A stretch of 64,000 nucleotides of DNA from Buttiauxella ferragutiae (GCF_001654915.1 NZ_LXEQ01000011.1), one strand, 5' to 3'; numbered from the stretch's first letter, positions 33,155 through 42,571 are shown. The notes: generated by a model from the sequence alone, not told the origin. Made by a program: numbers and translations.

Positions 33155-35256
33155 TAAGCGGTGCCGCCACAGCGCCGCCGTGGCCTGCGCTGCGTGATGA
33201 ACTGCGCCTCAATAGCGCAGGCAGCAACCGCGATGGTTCGCCGGCCTGGCATTTGGCCGATCCGGTGCGCAACCTGTTTTTCCGCCTCGGCTGGCTGGAA
33301 ATCGAAATTCTCAAACGCTGGCAACTGGCTGATACCGCAAAAATCGCACAGGCGATTAATCAACACACCACGCTGAATGTGGATGAAGAGGACGTCAAAG
33401 CGTTTGTGCTGTTTTTGCAGCAGCAACAATTGCTGCGCACCGCGCGTTATCGCCCGGGGTCATCGGTGTGGAAATGGCTGTTGCACAGTTATTTGTTTAT
33501 TCGTATTCCGTTGATTCACCCTGAAAAAGCCCTGCGTAAAGCGCTGCCGTGGTTGCAGCCGTTGTTCAGCAAAACTTTCTTGTGGCTGACGCTGTTAGTG
33601 GCGATGACCGGCATTGTGCTGGCGGCGCGCCAGTGGGATACCGTGGTTGCCACGCTGCATAATTCGGTGAGCTGGCAAGGTGCGGCGGCCTTTGCTATCG
33701 CGCTGGTGTTTTCCAAATGCTGGCATGAAATGGGGCACGCGTTAACCGCCACGCGCCACGGTGTGCGGGTTGGGCATATGGGTGTTGCGTTGCTGGTGAT
33801 GCTGCCGATGGCCTACACCGACACCGGCGAAAGCTGGAAGCTGTTTCGTTCGCGCGATCGGCTAAAAATCGCCGCCGCCGGGATTGTTTCCGAGCTGGTG
33901 CTGGCGGCGTGGGCGACGCTGCTGTGGTCATTCGCACCGGAAGGCAGCATTAAAAACGCGCTGTTTTTCCTGGCGACCACCGCCTGGGTGATGACAGTGG
34001 TGGTCAACGCCAGCCCGTTTATGCGCTTTGACGGCTACTACATTCTCAGCGATATGCTCGATTTCCCCGGCCTGCACGAACGCGCCGGAAACTGGGCAAA
34101 ACGAGCGATGCGCTGGCACCTGTTTGGCATTAACGATCCCGCACCCGATAACGTCACGCCGGCCTTTGCGCGCTTTCTGACGCTGTTCGCTTTTGCCACC
34201 TGGATTTACCGCCTGTTGCTGTTTATCGGCATTGCGGTGGTGGTGTATCACGCCTTTTTTAAAGCGCTGGGCGTGATTTTATTTTTGGTAGAAATTGTCA
34301 CTTTTGTGGTGCAACCGATGATCAAAGAGATCAAACACTGTTGGGCCAGGCGCGAGGAAAGCCAGCCGTTTTATCGCCGCAGGTTGCTGCTGATTGCTAT
34401 TGCCGCGCTGCTGGTTATTTTTGTGCCGTGGTCAAATAAAGTGAGCCTGCCAGGTGTAGTGGAAGCCGGTTTTGTGCAACCGATTTACACGCCCTACAGC
34501 GCACGCCTTGAGAAAGTTTTTGTCACCGACGGCCAGCAAGTAAAAGCTGGGCAACCGCTGTTTGAGCTGATTGCGCCGTTGCCAGAAACCTCGCAACGTA
34601 AGGCCGAAGAAATGCGCCGCGCCTGGGAATACAGCGCCCGTGGTGCGTTAGGGCTGGAGAAAGACGGCCCCGCCAAACAGGTGCTGGCGGATCAAATGGC
34701 ACGCCAGTATTCACTGCAACAAAGCGCGGGGAATAGCGAATTGCTGCGCCTGCGGTTAGTTGCCGCTTCGAATGGGCGCATTGAAGATCGCGATCTTTCT
34801 TTGCAGCCTGGAAGCTGGATCTCAGCATCCACGCATATCGCCACGCTGGTGAATGCCGATCGCTGGCGGGTGAAAGCGCTGGTCGGGGAAGAGGATCTGG
34901 CGCGTTTACGGGTAGGTGCAACAGCCAGGATTTATCAACCTGGCGAGTGGCAACCGCTTATCGGGCGCGTGGTGTCCATCGACCATAATGTGGTGACGCG
35001 CCTGCCTTCGTTGCTTTTAGCGAAAGAGCATGGCGGGCCGGTGGCATTAAACCCGACGGCGCAGGCCAAAGATTTGCGCCCGCAAGGGGTTTGGTATCGC
35101 GTATCGATTGAAGGTGATGGTAAAGCGGCAGTGTTGAACCGGGAAAATCTCGCGGATATTTCAGTGGCAAGCTCGCGCCAGAGTCTTGCGCATCGTTGGT
35201 TTAATAGTGTGTCATTGATGTTGATTCAGCAAACGGGAATGGGCAAAGAGGGGTAA
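33151..35256 (+). CDS. M50 membrane metalloprotease fused to HlyD domain
   Basis: 701 residues, starting with GTG four bases before the previous stop. The N-terminal ~130 residues are cytoplasmic with a winged-helix-like part. A polytopic region follows with the site-2-protease motif HEMGH (His192, Glu193, His196) and the second motif NASPFMRFDGYY (Asp294). After a later membrane helix (LLLIAIAALLVIFVPW) an HlyD periplasmic part begins (SLPGVVEAGFVQPIYTPYSARLEKVFVTDGQQV). Such proteins are often labelled peptide zinc metalloprotease-like. All zinc residues are intact, so it is probably active. It occupies the operon position where an ABC exporter would be expected. Confidence 0.82.
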   Translation: MISGAATAPPWPALRDELRLNSAGSNRDGSPAWHLADPVRNLFFRLGWLEIEILKRWQLADTAKIAQAINQHTTLNVDEEDVKAFVLFLQQQQLLRTARYRPGSSVWKWLLHSYLFIRIPLIHPEKALRKALPWLQPLFSKTFLWLTLLVAMTGIVLAARQWDTVVATLHNSVSWQGAAAFAIALVFSKCWHEMGHALTATRHGVRVGHMGVALLVMLPMAYTDTGESWKLFRSRDRLKIAAAGIVSELVLAAWATLLWSFAPEGSIKNALFFLATTAWVMTVVVNASPFMRFDGYYILSDMLDFPGLHERAGNWAKRAMRWHLFGINDPAPDNVTPAFARFLTLFAFATWIYRLLLFIGIAVVVYHAFFKALGVILFLVEIVTFVVQPMIKEIKHCWARREESQPFYRRRLLLIAIAALLVIFVPWSNKVSLPGVVEAGFVQPIYTPYSARLEKVFVTDGQQVKAGQPLFELIAPLPETSQRKAEEMRRAWEYSARGALGLEKDGPAKQVLADQMARQYSLQQSAGNSELLRLRLVAASNGRIEDRDLSLQPGSWISASTHIATLVNADRWRVKALVGEEDLARLRVGATARIYQPGEWQPLIGRVVSIDHNVVTRLPSLLLAKEHGGPVALNPTAQAKDLRPQGVWYRVSIEGDGKAAVLNRENLADISVASSRQSLAHRWFNSVSLMLIQQTGMGKEG

Positions 35257-35280
35257 TTTCAGCAGCGTCCTGGCATGAAT

Positions 35281-35388
35281 GTCGGATGACGCTGCGCTTA
35301 TCCGACCTACAAAAACAAATGGTTTCAAGCAACGCGCATTAAAATTTGGGGGTTTTGTAGGGGGGATAAGCCGCAGGCGTCATCCACC
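35281..35388. repeat. REP pair after exporter operon
   Basis: Units at 35281-35310 (same 30 bases as 13126) and 35357-35388 (same as 13235). The spacer ends in the same G-rich TTTGGGGGTTTTGTAG as beside RAYT, making this the closest dispersed copy of the RAYT-flanking BIME. Confidence 0.9.
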
Positions 35389-35405
35389 AAACAGCGACCA
35401 AAGTC

Positions 35406-35427
35406 AGCCCCTCTTTGCAGAGGGGCT
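35406..35427 (+). terminator. Hairpin after exporter operon
   Basis: AGCCCCTC (35406-35413) pairs with GAGGGGCT (35420-35427) around a six-base loop. The T-run after it is short. It could end transcripts of the exporter operon. Confidence 0.5.
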
Positions 35428-35500
35428 TAGTCCTTGCTACAGGATGCTCAATGAGGTGCATATCATTTAATGAGGCGGCTAAGTTACATTCCAAAACCCA

Positions 35501-35528
35501 CCCCTTCCTCCTGGGATACTGGAAGGGG
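35501..35528 (-). terminator. Hairpin after hybrid kinase gene
   Basis: CCCCTTCC (35501-35508) pairs with GGAAGGGG (35521-35528). On the minus strand it lies about 80 bases past the kinase stop and is followed by TGGGTTTTGG. Confidence 0.45.
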
Positions 35529-35606
35529 TCGTTCTATTAATGTCCGCTTCTGGACTCAGAGTCAATTGTTTGGAACTGACCTTTTCATTGATTTGCAATT
35601 CACCCG

Positions 35607-38177
35607 TCATACTTCAAGTTGAGTAACACGTCGTAATACTTTTGCCAGTTTTTGCTGATTAAACGGCTTACGCAAAAGCTCGACCGGTGGTAATTGTTGC
35701 CCGCTACGCCGCAGGTCCTGCCCGCTGATCAACAGGCAAGTCAGATGTGGATAATGCTCGCGCGCATGCTGCACCACATCAGCTCCGTTCATCGGCCCCG
35801 GTAACATCAAATCGCTGATGAGAATCTGAATATCTGGCACCTCTTTGAGAAACTGTAGCGCTTGCTGGCTGTCGCTGGTTTCCAGTGTCAAATAACCCAG
35901 TTGATGCAGTTGCTCACACAGCGTCTGGCGCACATCGTGTTCATCTTCCAGCACTAACACCAGTTGGTCCTGAAGCGGATTTTCCACAAGCATTAGCGGC
36001 ACCGTTTCACTGACGGCCTGCGCAGATGCACGCGGCAGTTGCAAGCGCACTAACGTTCCCTGTCCCGGCGCACTTTCAATTTGCACTCGCCCACCGGACT
36101 GGCGCACAAAACCATACACCATCGACAACCCCAGCCCACTGCCGCTGCCAGTCTGTTTGGTGGTGAAGAAGGGTTCAAAAGCTTGCGCTTTGACTTCCGC
36201 CGACATGCCATGCCCACGGTCGGTCACTTCCAGCGCCACCATATCTTGTTTGCCACCGCCAGATCGCACCACTCGTTGGTTCCAGGTGCGGATTTTAATC
36301 GTGCCGCTTTGCCCTTCCATCGCATCACGCGCATTCATTACCAAATTGATAATCGCATTCTCAAGTTGATTCACATCGATCCACGCCGGCCACGCCGGAT
36401 GCTGCGCTTCAATTTCCAGCGTCAACGTCGCAGGAAGTGAATGGCGAATCAGCGGGTCGAGGTTTTCCAGCAGGTTTTTCATCGCCACCGCATGAGGATG
36501 CAGCGATTGTTTGCGCGAAAAGGCCAGCAGACGCTGAGTGAGTTGCGCACCGCGTTCGGCGGCTTTTAAGGCACGCTGAATGCGCGTGGCATCTGACGAA
36601 TCCACCGATGTCAGCTCAAGACTACCGATAATCACCGCCAGCAAATTATTGAAATCATGCGCCAGGCCGCCGGTGAGTTGCCCCACTGCTTTCATTTTTT
36701 GGCTGTGAACCAGTGCTTCTTCCAGTGCTTTACGCTCGGTGCGCTCCAGCACCACGTTCACCATGCCGCGCCCCGGCACCGGGCTAAAACGCAGCTCGAT
36801 AGTGCGATTATCGGCAAGCCGTAGTTCTTGTGGTTTGGGTAACGGGCGTGAGAGGTTTTCAAGGATATGTTCCTGGAGCGGCGACACCTGTTTTAACAGA
36901 TTCATGTAATGCTGCCCGCGCTGCAAACGTTCCGCTGCCAGCCCCAGCAGCAACGGATACTGCGGGTTCCACACCACCAAAATGCCGTCGTTATCGAACA
37001 ACGCAAAACCATCGCGCATGGCATGGAAAGTGGTTTCCAGTTGAGTGCTTTTTTCTTTCAGTAATTTCGAGGTGTGTTCCAGCGAGGCGGTATTGCGCGC
37101 AAACACGTTAAAGGCACGCGCCAGCTCGCCCAGTTCATCACGGCGCTGCAACGCAGGCACGCTGACATCGCGCTCCCCCCGCGCCAGCCGTGTCATGGCG
37201 TGGGAAATTGCCGTCAGGTTCGAGCCAAGATTGCGATAGATATACCAGCCCGCAAAGCCGGTAATCACCAGCGCCAGCAAGGCAAACAGGCCAATAAAAG
37301 CAATCATCGATTGCAGCTCTTGATGGCTCTGTTCGCTGCGGTTGAGCGACTCCTGTGCCACTTTTTGCACGTACTGGTTGATGTCATCATTCAAAAACGC
37401 CACCAGCGCTTTGATGTGATACATAAACCACGAGATGCCCAAATCGCTGTTATCCAGCGCCTGAGAAAGTGGCAGTAATTGCTGCAAATGTGCGGTGAAC
37501 TCCTGCAATATCTCATCGACTAGCGGTGAATCATCATGCGCCGGAAGCTGCGCCATGACTTCGGTGAGTTGCACCACGGTGGCTTTCGGCGAAGGGGTTT
37601 GGATGGCAATCAGAATCAGGCGGTCCATTTCCGTTAACAGCCGCGCTTCGGGCGTCGTCCGTCCGTCACGGGCATTGATGTCCTGAATATGATGCAGATA
37701 ACTTTGGTTTTGATACAGCGCACTGAGCAGCGCATTACGTTCCAGATGGCGACGATGCCCCAGTTCCAGCATGCGCGTAACACTACTTTCCAGTTCGTTA
37801 CTGCGCTCGGTGATGCGCTTGACCAGCTGCGGTTCATGGCTGGCGAGCGGCGCGTTCGCCAGGTGATTGAGCGAGTTTTGCAACGCCTGCTGGGTTTGCT
37901 GTAAACGCTGCGCTTCGCTCTGATATTCCAGCGCACCAACCACTTGCGTGAGGCGCACCGCCGCCGTCGCCACATTCGCGGTATCCCGCGCCAGCTCCAT
38001 GCTGCCGGACATGTCGCTGAGCGTTTGCCCCTGCACTTGTTCCTGCAAACGGCTGGCATGATTAAAGCCGAGAATTGCCACGCCACACACCATTAAGGTC
38101 ACCGCCACCACCAGCAAGTTAAAGGACAGCAAGCGTCCGCGAGCGCTGGTGAGGAACGGTGTGCGGGGTGCAGGCAT
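35607..38177 (-). CDS. Hybrid sensor histidine kinase with C-terminal receiver
   Basis: 856 residues. Order: membrane helix (~20-40), large periplasmic sensor, second helix (~295-315), HAMP, a PAS-like domain (ETTFHAMRDGFALFDNDGILVVWN), HisKA with LAHDFNNLL (His507), HATPase with NLVMNARDAM and GSGLGLSMV, then a receiver with Asp789 (ISDLMLPGPMNGADV). No histidine phosphotransfer domain is present. The likely partner is the OmpR-family regulator at 46752-47486 across the sugar cluster. By memory, E. coli O157 has a similar kinase/regulator pair around a lyxose-isomerase cluster. The signal is unknown, perhaps the transported sugar or its binding protein. Confidence 0.87.
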   Translation of the reverse strand: MPAPRTPFLTSARGRLLSFNLLVVAVTLMVCGVAILGFNHASRLQEQVQGQTLSDMSGSMELARDTANVATAAVRLTQVVGALEYQSEAQRLQQTQQALQNSLNHLANAPLASHEPQLVKRITERSNELESSVTRMLELGHRRHLERNALLSALYQNQSYLHHIQDINARDGRTTPEARLLTEMDRLILIAIQTPSPKATVVQLTEVMAQLPAHDDSPLVDEILQEFTAHLQQLLPLSQALDNSDLGISWFMYHIKALVAFLNDDINQYVQKVAQESLNRSEQSHQELQSMIAFIGLFALLALVITGFAGWYIYRNLGSNLTAISHAMTRLARGERDVSVPALQRRDELGELARAFNVFARNTASLEHTSKLLKEKSTQLETTFHAMRDGFALFDNDGILVVWNPQYPLLLGLAAERLQRGQHYMNLLKQVSPLQEHILENLSRPLPKPQELRLADNRTIELRFSPVPGRGMVNVVLERTERKALEEALVHSQKMKAVGQLTGGLAHDFNNLLAVIIGSLELTSVDSSDATRIQRALKAAERGAQLTQRLLAFSRKQSLHPHAVAMKNLLENLDPLIRHSLPATLTLEIEAQHPAWPAWIDVNQLENAIINLVMNARDAMEGQSGTIKIRTWNQRVVRSGGGKQDMVALEVTDRGHGMSAEVKAQAFEPFFTTKQTGSGSGLGLSMVYGFVRQSGGRVQIESAPGQGTLVRLQLPRASAQAVSETVPLMLVENPLQDQLVLVLEDEHDVRQTLCEQLHQLGYLTLETSDSQQALQFLKEVPDIQILISDLMLPGPMNGADVVQHAREHYPHLTCLLISGQDLRRSGQQLPPVELLRKPFNQQKLAKVLRRVTQLEV

Positions 38178-38402
38178 GATTTGGCTCCGGTGGCTGGTTT
38201 GGTACCTCGCTTTGACCCTCTACCCACAAGGGAGAAAGTTGTCCTTTTCTGACAGGCACACAATATGAAAACTGAATTGCCTTATTCTTCAATCTATGTC
38301 TAGTATTCCCAGCGACATAAGTAAAGCCCCTGCCTGTTAAATAAATAAAGTACATGAACATCTTCTTCTTATTGATATTTTATATAAAATTAAGGAATGA
38401 TT

Positions 38403-38882
38403 ATGGCAAATTTAATCTATTTGACACTTAACGGTAAAAATCAAGGAAAAATATCTGTAGGATGTATGTCCCTTGATTCAATTGGGAATAAATCACAGAT
38501 TGCACATCTTGATCAAATTATGGTGTATGAACTGAATCACCGACTAACACGTATTAGTAACGTCAACCATCAATGCCTGACCATCAAAAAACCTGTTGAT
38601 AAATCCTCGCCATTATTGAGCAAATCTATTAATGACAATGAAATATTAACTTGTAAATTCTCTGTGTATAGGACCAATCGCTTTGGTATAAACGAGCTGT
38701 ATTACATTATAAAACTTACCGGCGCACATATTTGTGACTTACAGCTCCATATCCCCCATGTAGTCGATGACAGTAAAGGACTCGCGGAAGAAACTATCTC
38801 ATTTGTTTATGAAGCAATAAGTTGGGAACATTGTACCGCTGGCACCAGCTCTTATAGTGTGTGGATGGATCGCGTTTTTTAA
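38403..38882 (+). CDS. hcp: Orphan Hcp-family T6SS tube protein
   Basis: 159 residues beginning MANLIYLTLNGKNQGKIS, the Hcp signature of enterobacteria, with the conserved LDSIGNK and VYEAISWEH...GTSSYSVW end. Hcp forms the hexameric tube of the type VI system and can carry small effectors. An ATG two codons upstream leaves no room for TAAGGA, so 38403 is the start. No other T6SS structural gene is in the window, so this is an orphan copy paired with the two genes downstream. It is clearly more AT-rich than its surroundings. Confidence 0.88.
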   Translation: MANLIYLTLNGKNQGKISVGCMSLDSIGNKSQIAHLDQIMVYELNHRLTRISNVNHQCLTIKKPVDKSSPLLSKSINDNEILTCKFSVYRTNRFGINELYYIIKLTGAHICDLQLHIPHVVDDSKGLAEETISFVYEAISWEHCTAGTSSYSVWMDRVF

Positions 38883-38920
38883 CAATCCGGAGTAGTTAAA
38901 ACAGTTAAAGGATTATATAA

Positions 38921-39613
38921 ATGAACCATTCGGATTATTTACGTGTACATATGGAAGCAGAAAGAAAAATAGCATTATCCTTAGAGAAAGGAATAAAGCT
39001 TTTTCAGGAGAATAGCAAAGAAGTCATGAGTAGTATCTACTCTGGTGTAGAGAGAGCCACATGGTACTCTGCCTGTTTCTTTGATGAATATCAGGATGTA
39101 TGCCAGGAGCTAAGAGAAGAAGATAAAAGAATGATTGCCGCTATTAATGAAGTTTTTAAGAGGAATGATGTCATTCTTGATATGATTGAGTTATACGTCA
39201 AATATGTATTAGATAATTTCAATGAGAATTCCAGAACAAACATAATCACTCAAATTACAGGTTATTTGGCAAAAAACAGAGTCAGGTTTGTAACAAAATC
39301 GACTATCTCATATGTAATTGCCAAGTCTATTTCAGAATCGATAGGTTTTACGGCTAAAATCCGTACCGCAATCGCCAAGTTAAGCAATGTTACTCTTACA
39401 CTGCTTGGTTTTTATAGTTATGTCCAAAAAGCCGCCCTTTCTGCAAGAAGATTGAAATTACTTAACCCTCCTTTTTATCAAATATTACATCATGAAAATA
39501 TAGAAATGCTTTATTTTATTATTGAGCCAGTACTGCAAAAGAACATTGGCTATCTGAATACCACTCTTAGTGAAAGAGATGCAATAACCATATTAAGGGA
39601 TATAGTAAAATGA
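38921..39613 (+). CDS. Putative Hcp-linked effector, unrecognised family
   Basis: A 230-residue AT-rich gene 38 bases after hcp. I do not recognise a domain. The first third is a predicted coiled helix rich in Glu and Lys (MEAERKIALSLEKGIKLFQENSK). The middle has amphipathic or hydrophobic helices (DMIELYVKYVL, NVTLTLLGFYSYVQKAALS). No cysteine-histidine catalytic pattern stands out. Position after an orphan hcp, and a small membrane protein overlapping its end by four bases, suggest a T6SS effector with immunity gene; the helices and membrane-located partner would suit a membrane-acting toxin. This is inference. Confidence 0.6.
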   Translation: MNHSDYLRVHMEAERKIALSLEKGIKLFQENSKEVMSSIYSGVERATWYSACFFDEYQDVCQELREEDKRMIAAINEVFKRNDVILDMIELYVKYVLDNFNENSRTNIITQITGYLAKNRVRFVTKSTISYVIAKSISESIGFTAKIRTAIAKLSNVTLTLLGFYSYVQKAALSARRLKLLNPPFYQILHHENIEMLYFIIEPVLQKNIGYLNTTLSERDAITILRDIVK

Positions 39614-39810
39614 AAAAATTTCTCAAAAACTTTATTTTCGACTGGATTAAAACAGAAACCATTTATTCATATCTTCCTGTCGCATTGATTGTGCTTTTAT
39701 CTTGCTTGTCTTACAGTTTTTTTCCAGAACATTGGGGGAAATTGACATTACTATCAATTGTCATGGTTATCCTGGGTGTATGGAAACTTGCAAAGCATCT
39801 TGAGAAATAG
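39610..39810 (+). CDS. Small two-TM protein, putative immunity protein
   Basis: 66 residues with two membrane helices (YLPVALIVLLSCLSY and KLTLLSIVMVILGVWKLA) and basic ends. It overlaps the preceding gene by ATGA, so the two are translationally coupled, as common for effector-immunity pairs. Inner-membrane location is predicted. No family was recognised. Confidence 0.6.
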   Translation: MKKFLKNFIFDWIKTETIYSYLPVALIVLLSCLSYSFFPEHWGKLTLLSIVMVILGVWKLAKHLEK

Positions 39811-39945
39811 CCCAATATACCAGCCTGGATGACGCTACGTTTGATGTTCACCAATATGACAAATATGAACGACTTCTGACATTTTGCATTTACTTAGACG
39901 TGTTCAACTGGCAGCAATCGAAACCTTACCTGCAGGAGCTGCGAC

Positions 39946-41469
39946 ATGAGTCACGTTCCCATTCTGGAGATGCGCAATATTGCCAAGTCATTCGGCAAAT
40001 TTTTTGCGTTGAAAGGGGTCGATTTAACGGTGTTCCCCGGCGAAATACACGCCTTAATGGGGGAAAACGGCGCGGGTAAAAGCACGCTGATGAAAATCCT
40101 TGCCGGGGCGTATACCGCCACCAGCGGCGAGATTTTAATTAACGGCGAACCGTACAGCATCAAGGGGCCAAAAGATGCGTTAAACGCCGGCATCACGCTG
40201 ATTTACCAGGAAATGCAGCTCGCCCCTAACCTCACCGTGGCAGAAAATATTTTCCTCGGCAGCGAGCTTTCACGCGCCGGTTTAGTGAAGCGCAAAGAGA
40301 TGCTGATGCAGGCGCAGACGGTTATCGACCGCCTCGGCGCACAGTTTAAGGCCAGCGATTTAGTCTCGCGCCTGACAATTGCCGAGCAGCAGCAGGTGGA
40401 AATCGCCCGCGCACTGCACCGTAACAGCCGCATTTTAGTGATGGATGAACCCACCGCCGCACTGTCGTCCCGTGAAACGCACCGCCTGTTCGAGCTGATT
40501 ATGCGGCTGCGCGATGAAGGGATGGCGATTATCTATATCAGCCACCGCATGGCGGAAGTGTACGAGCTGTCTGACCGCGTCAGCGTGCTGCGCGACGGGC
40601 AATACGTCGGCAGTCTGACGCATGAAAACCTCAACGCTAACGAACTGGTGCGCATGATGGTCGGCCGCCCGCTAAGCGATCTGTTCAATAAAGAACGCGA
40701 TATTCCGCAGGGGAATGTGCGCCTGAACGTTCACCACCTGACGGATGGCGCAAAAGTGCAGCCGGTCAGTCTGCAAGTGAAATCCGGTGAAATCGTCGGG
40801 CTGGCGGGGCTGGTGGGTGCCGGACGTTCCGAGCTGGCACAGCTGATTTTTGGCGTGCGCAAATCGACCGGCGGCAACATCGAAATTGATGGCAAGCCGG
40901 TGAAGATTCATTCACCGCGTGAAGCTATTCACTACGGGATCGGTTTCCTGACCGAGAACCGCAAAGAGCAGGGTTTGTTCCTCGAACTCGCCGCACAAGA
41001 CAACATCACCATGGCGACGCTGGAACGCGACGCACACTACGGCTGGCTGGATCGCAAAAAAGCCCAGACCATTTCTGACGATGCTATCAGCCTGCTGAAT
41101 ATCCGAGTGCCGCACGCGCAAGTGCGGGCTGGCGGGTTATCCGGCGGTAATCAGCAAAAACTGCTGATCTCGCGCTGGGTGGCGATCGGCCCGCGTATTT
41201 TGATCCTCGATGAACCGACGCGCGGCGTGGATGTCGGGGCGAAAAGCGAGATCTACCGGATCATGAGCCAGATGGCGAAACAAGGCGTGGCGATCCTGAT
41301 GATCTCCAGCGAGTTGCCGGAAATCGTCGGCATGAGTGACCGGGTTTATGTGATGCGCGAAGGCAGTATCGCGGGCGAATTGCACCCCGCCGAGATCACT
41401 CAAGAGAATATTATGACGCTGGCAACGGGCGTTGAAGATGCCCATAAAAAGGGGATTCACCATGGCTAG
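39946..41469 (+). CDS. Sugar ABC transporter ATPase (RbsA/AraG type)
   Basis: 507 residues with two ABC domains in tandem: the first with Walker A GENGAGKST and Walker B ILVMDEP, the second with degenerate GLVGAGRSE and signature LSGGNQQK. This is the architecture of ribose, arabinose and galactose importers of the CUT2 class. CAGGAG precedes the ATG. It begins a six-gene sugar operon and overlaps the permease gene by 8 bases. Confidence 0.92.
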   Translation: MSHVPILEMRNIAKSFGKFFALKGVDLTVFPGEIHALMGENGAGKSTLMKILAGAYTATSGEILINGEPYSIKGPKDALNAGITLIYQEMQLAPNLTVAENIFLGSELSRAGLVKRKEMLMQAQTVIDRLGAQFKASDLVSRLTIAEQQQVEIARALHRNSRILVMDEPTAALSSRETHRLFELIMRLRDEGMAIIYISHRMAEVYELSDRVSVLRDGQYVGSLTHENLNANELVRMMVGRPLSDLFNKERDIPQGNVRLNVHHLTDGAKVQPVSLQVKSGEIVGLAGLVGAGRSELAQLIFGVRKSTGGNIEIDGKPVKIHSPREAIHYGIGFLTENRKEQGLFLELAAQDNITMATLERDAHYGWLDRKKAQTISDDAISLLNIRVPHAQVRAGGLSGGNQQKLLISRWVAIGPRILILDEPTRGVDVGAKSEIYRIMSQMAKQGVAILMISSELPEIVGMSDRVYVMREGSIAGELHPAEITQENIMTLATGVEDAHKKGIHHG

Positions 41470-42457
41470 CCCAACCACACCACAACAAGTCGCCAAATCT
41501 GCCTCGCTGAAAAAAGCGCTGTTCGGCGACTTGATGCAAACCGTCGGCATTTTGCCAATTTTGATACTGATCGTCGCCATTTTTGGGTTTATCACGCCGA
41601 ACTTTTTTACCGAATCTAACCTGCTGAATATCGCCCGCCAGTCGTCGATCAATATCGTTCTCGCGGCGGGGATGACGTTCATTATTTTGACCGGTGGTAT
41701 CGACCTTTCCGTTGGCTCTATTTTGGGTACCACGGCGGTGACGGCGATGGTGGTTTCACTCATGCCGGGTTGGGAATCACTGTCGATTCCTGCCGCGCTG
41801 ATGATGGGCACCGGGCTTGGGTTGTTTAACGGCATGCTGGTGGCCTGGGCTGGATTACCGCCGTTTATTGTCACCCTCGGCACCTATACGGCATTACGCG
41901 GTGCGGCCTATTTGCTGGCTGACGGCACCACGGTGATTAACTCGAATATCAATTTTGAATGGATTGGCAATGCGTATCTCGGGCCGATTCCGTGGCTGGT
42001 GGTGATTGCGCTGGCGGTGATTGTCGTCTGTTGGTTCATTCTGCGGCGCACCACGCTCGGCGTTCATATTTACGCGGTCGGCGGCAACATGCAGGCCGCC
42101 CGTCTGACGGGCATTAAAGTGTGGATGGTGTTGCTGTTCGTGTATGGCATGAGCGGGCTGCTTTCCGGGCTCGGCGGGGTGATGAGCGCCTCGCGGTTGT
42201 ATAGCGCCAACGGCAATCTTGGCACCGGTTATGAGCTGGATGCTATCGCTGCGGTGATCCTCGGCGGCACTAGCTTCGTCGGCGGGATTGGTACGATTAC
42301 CGGCACGCTGGTCGGCGCGCTGATTATCGCTACGCTCAACAATGGTATGACGCTAATGGGCGTCTCGTATTTCTGGCAACTGGTGATCAAGGGTGCGGTG
42401 ATCATCATTGCGGTGCTGATCGACAAATACCGTACCCGCCACCATCAAAGTGCATAA
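41462..42457 (+). CDS. Sugar ABC transporter permease (RbsC type)
   Basis: 331 residues, CUT2-class permease with about 8-10 membrane helices and the family motif GGIDLSVGSILG near residue 80; the region ELDAIAAVILGGTSFVGGIG is also typical. The ATG at 41462 overlaps the ATPase gene; the open frame ten codons upstream lies within that gene. Confidence 0.92.
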   Translation: MASPTTPQQVAKSASLKKALFGDLMQTVGILPILILIVAIFGFITPNFFTESNLLNIARQSSINIVLAAGMTFIILTGGIDLSVGSILGTTAVTAMVVSLMPGWESLSIPAALMMGTGLGLFNGMLVAWAGLPPFIVTLGTYTALRGAAYLLADGTTVINSNINFEWIGNAYLGPIPWLVVIALAVIVVCWFILRRTTLGVHIYAVGGNMQAARLTGIKVWMVLLFVYGMSGLLSGLGGVMSASRLYSANGNLGTGYELDAIAAVILGGTSFVGGIGTITGTLVGALIIATLNNGMTLMGVSYFWQLVIKGAVIIIAVLIDKYRTRHHQSA

Positions 42458-42464
42458 CGTAAAC

Positions 42465-42549
42465 GGTGGATGACGCTATCGCTTATCCACCCTACCAAAC
42501 CGATAACCATGCTCTTTCGTAGGTCGGATAAGCGTGAGCGTCATCCGAC
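42465..42549. repeat. REP pair inside the sugar operon
   Basis: GGTGGATGACGCTATCGC...CACCCTAC (42465-42495) faces GTAGGTCGGATAAGCG...CATCCGAC (42519-42549). It separates permease and binding-protein genes and may stabilise or split the transcript. Confidence 0.88.
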
Positions 42550-42571
42550 AAAACCAGACAGGAGATTCACC

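Larger units (their letters stand above)
35257..35606. other. Convergent intergenic region, exporter operon / sensor kinase
   Basis: 350 bp between two convergent genes, holding a REP pair (35281-35388), and two hairpins (35406-35427 and 35501-35528). No gene is seen in the rest. Confidence 0.6.
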
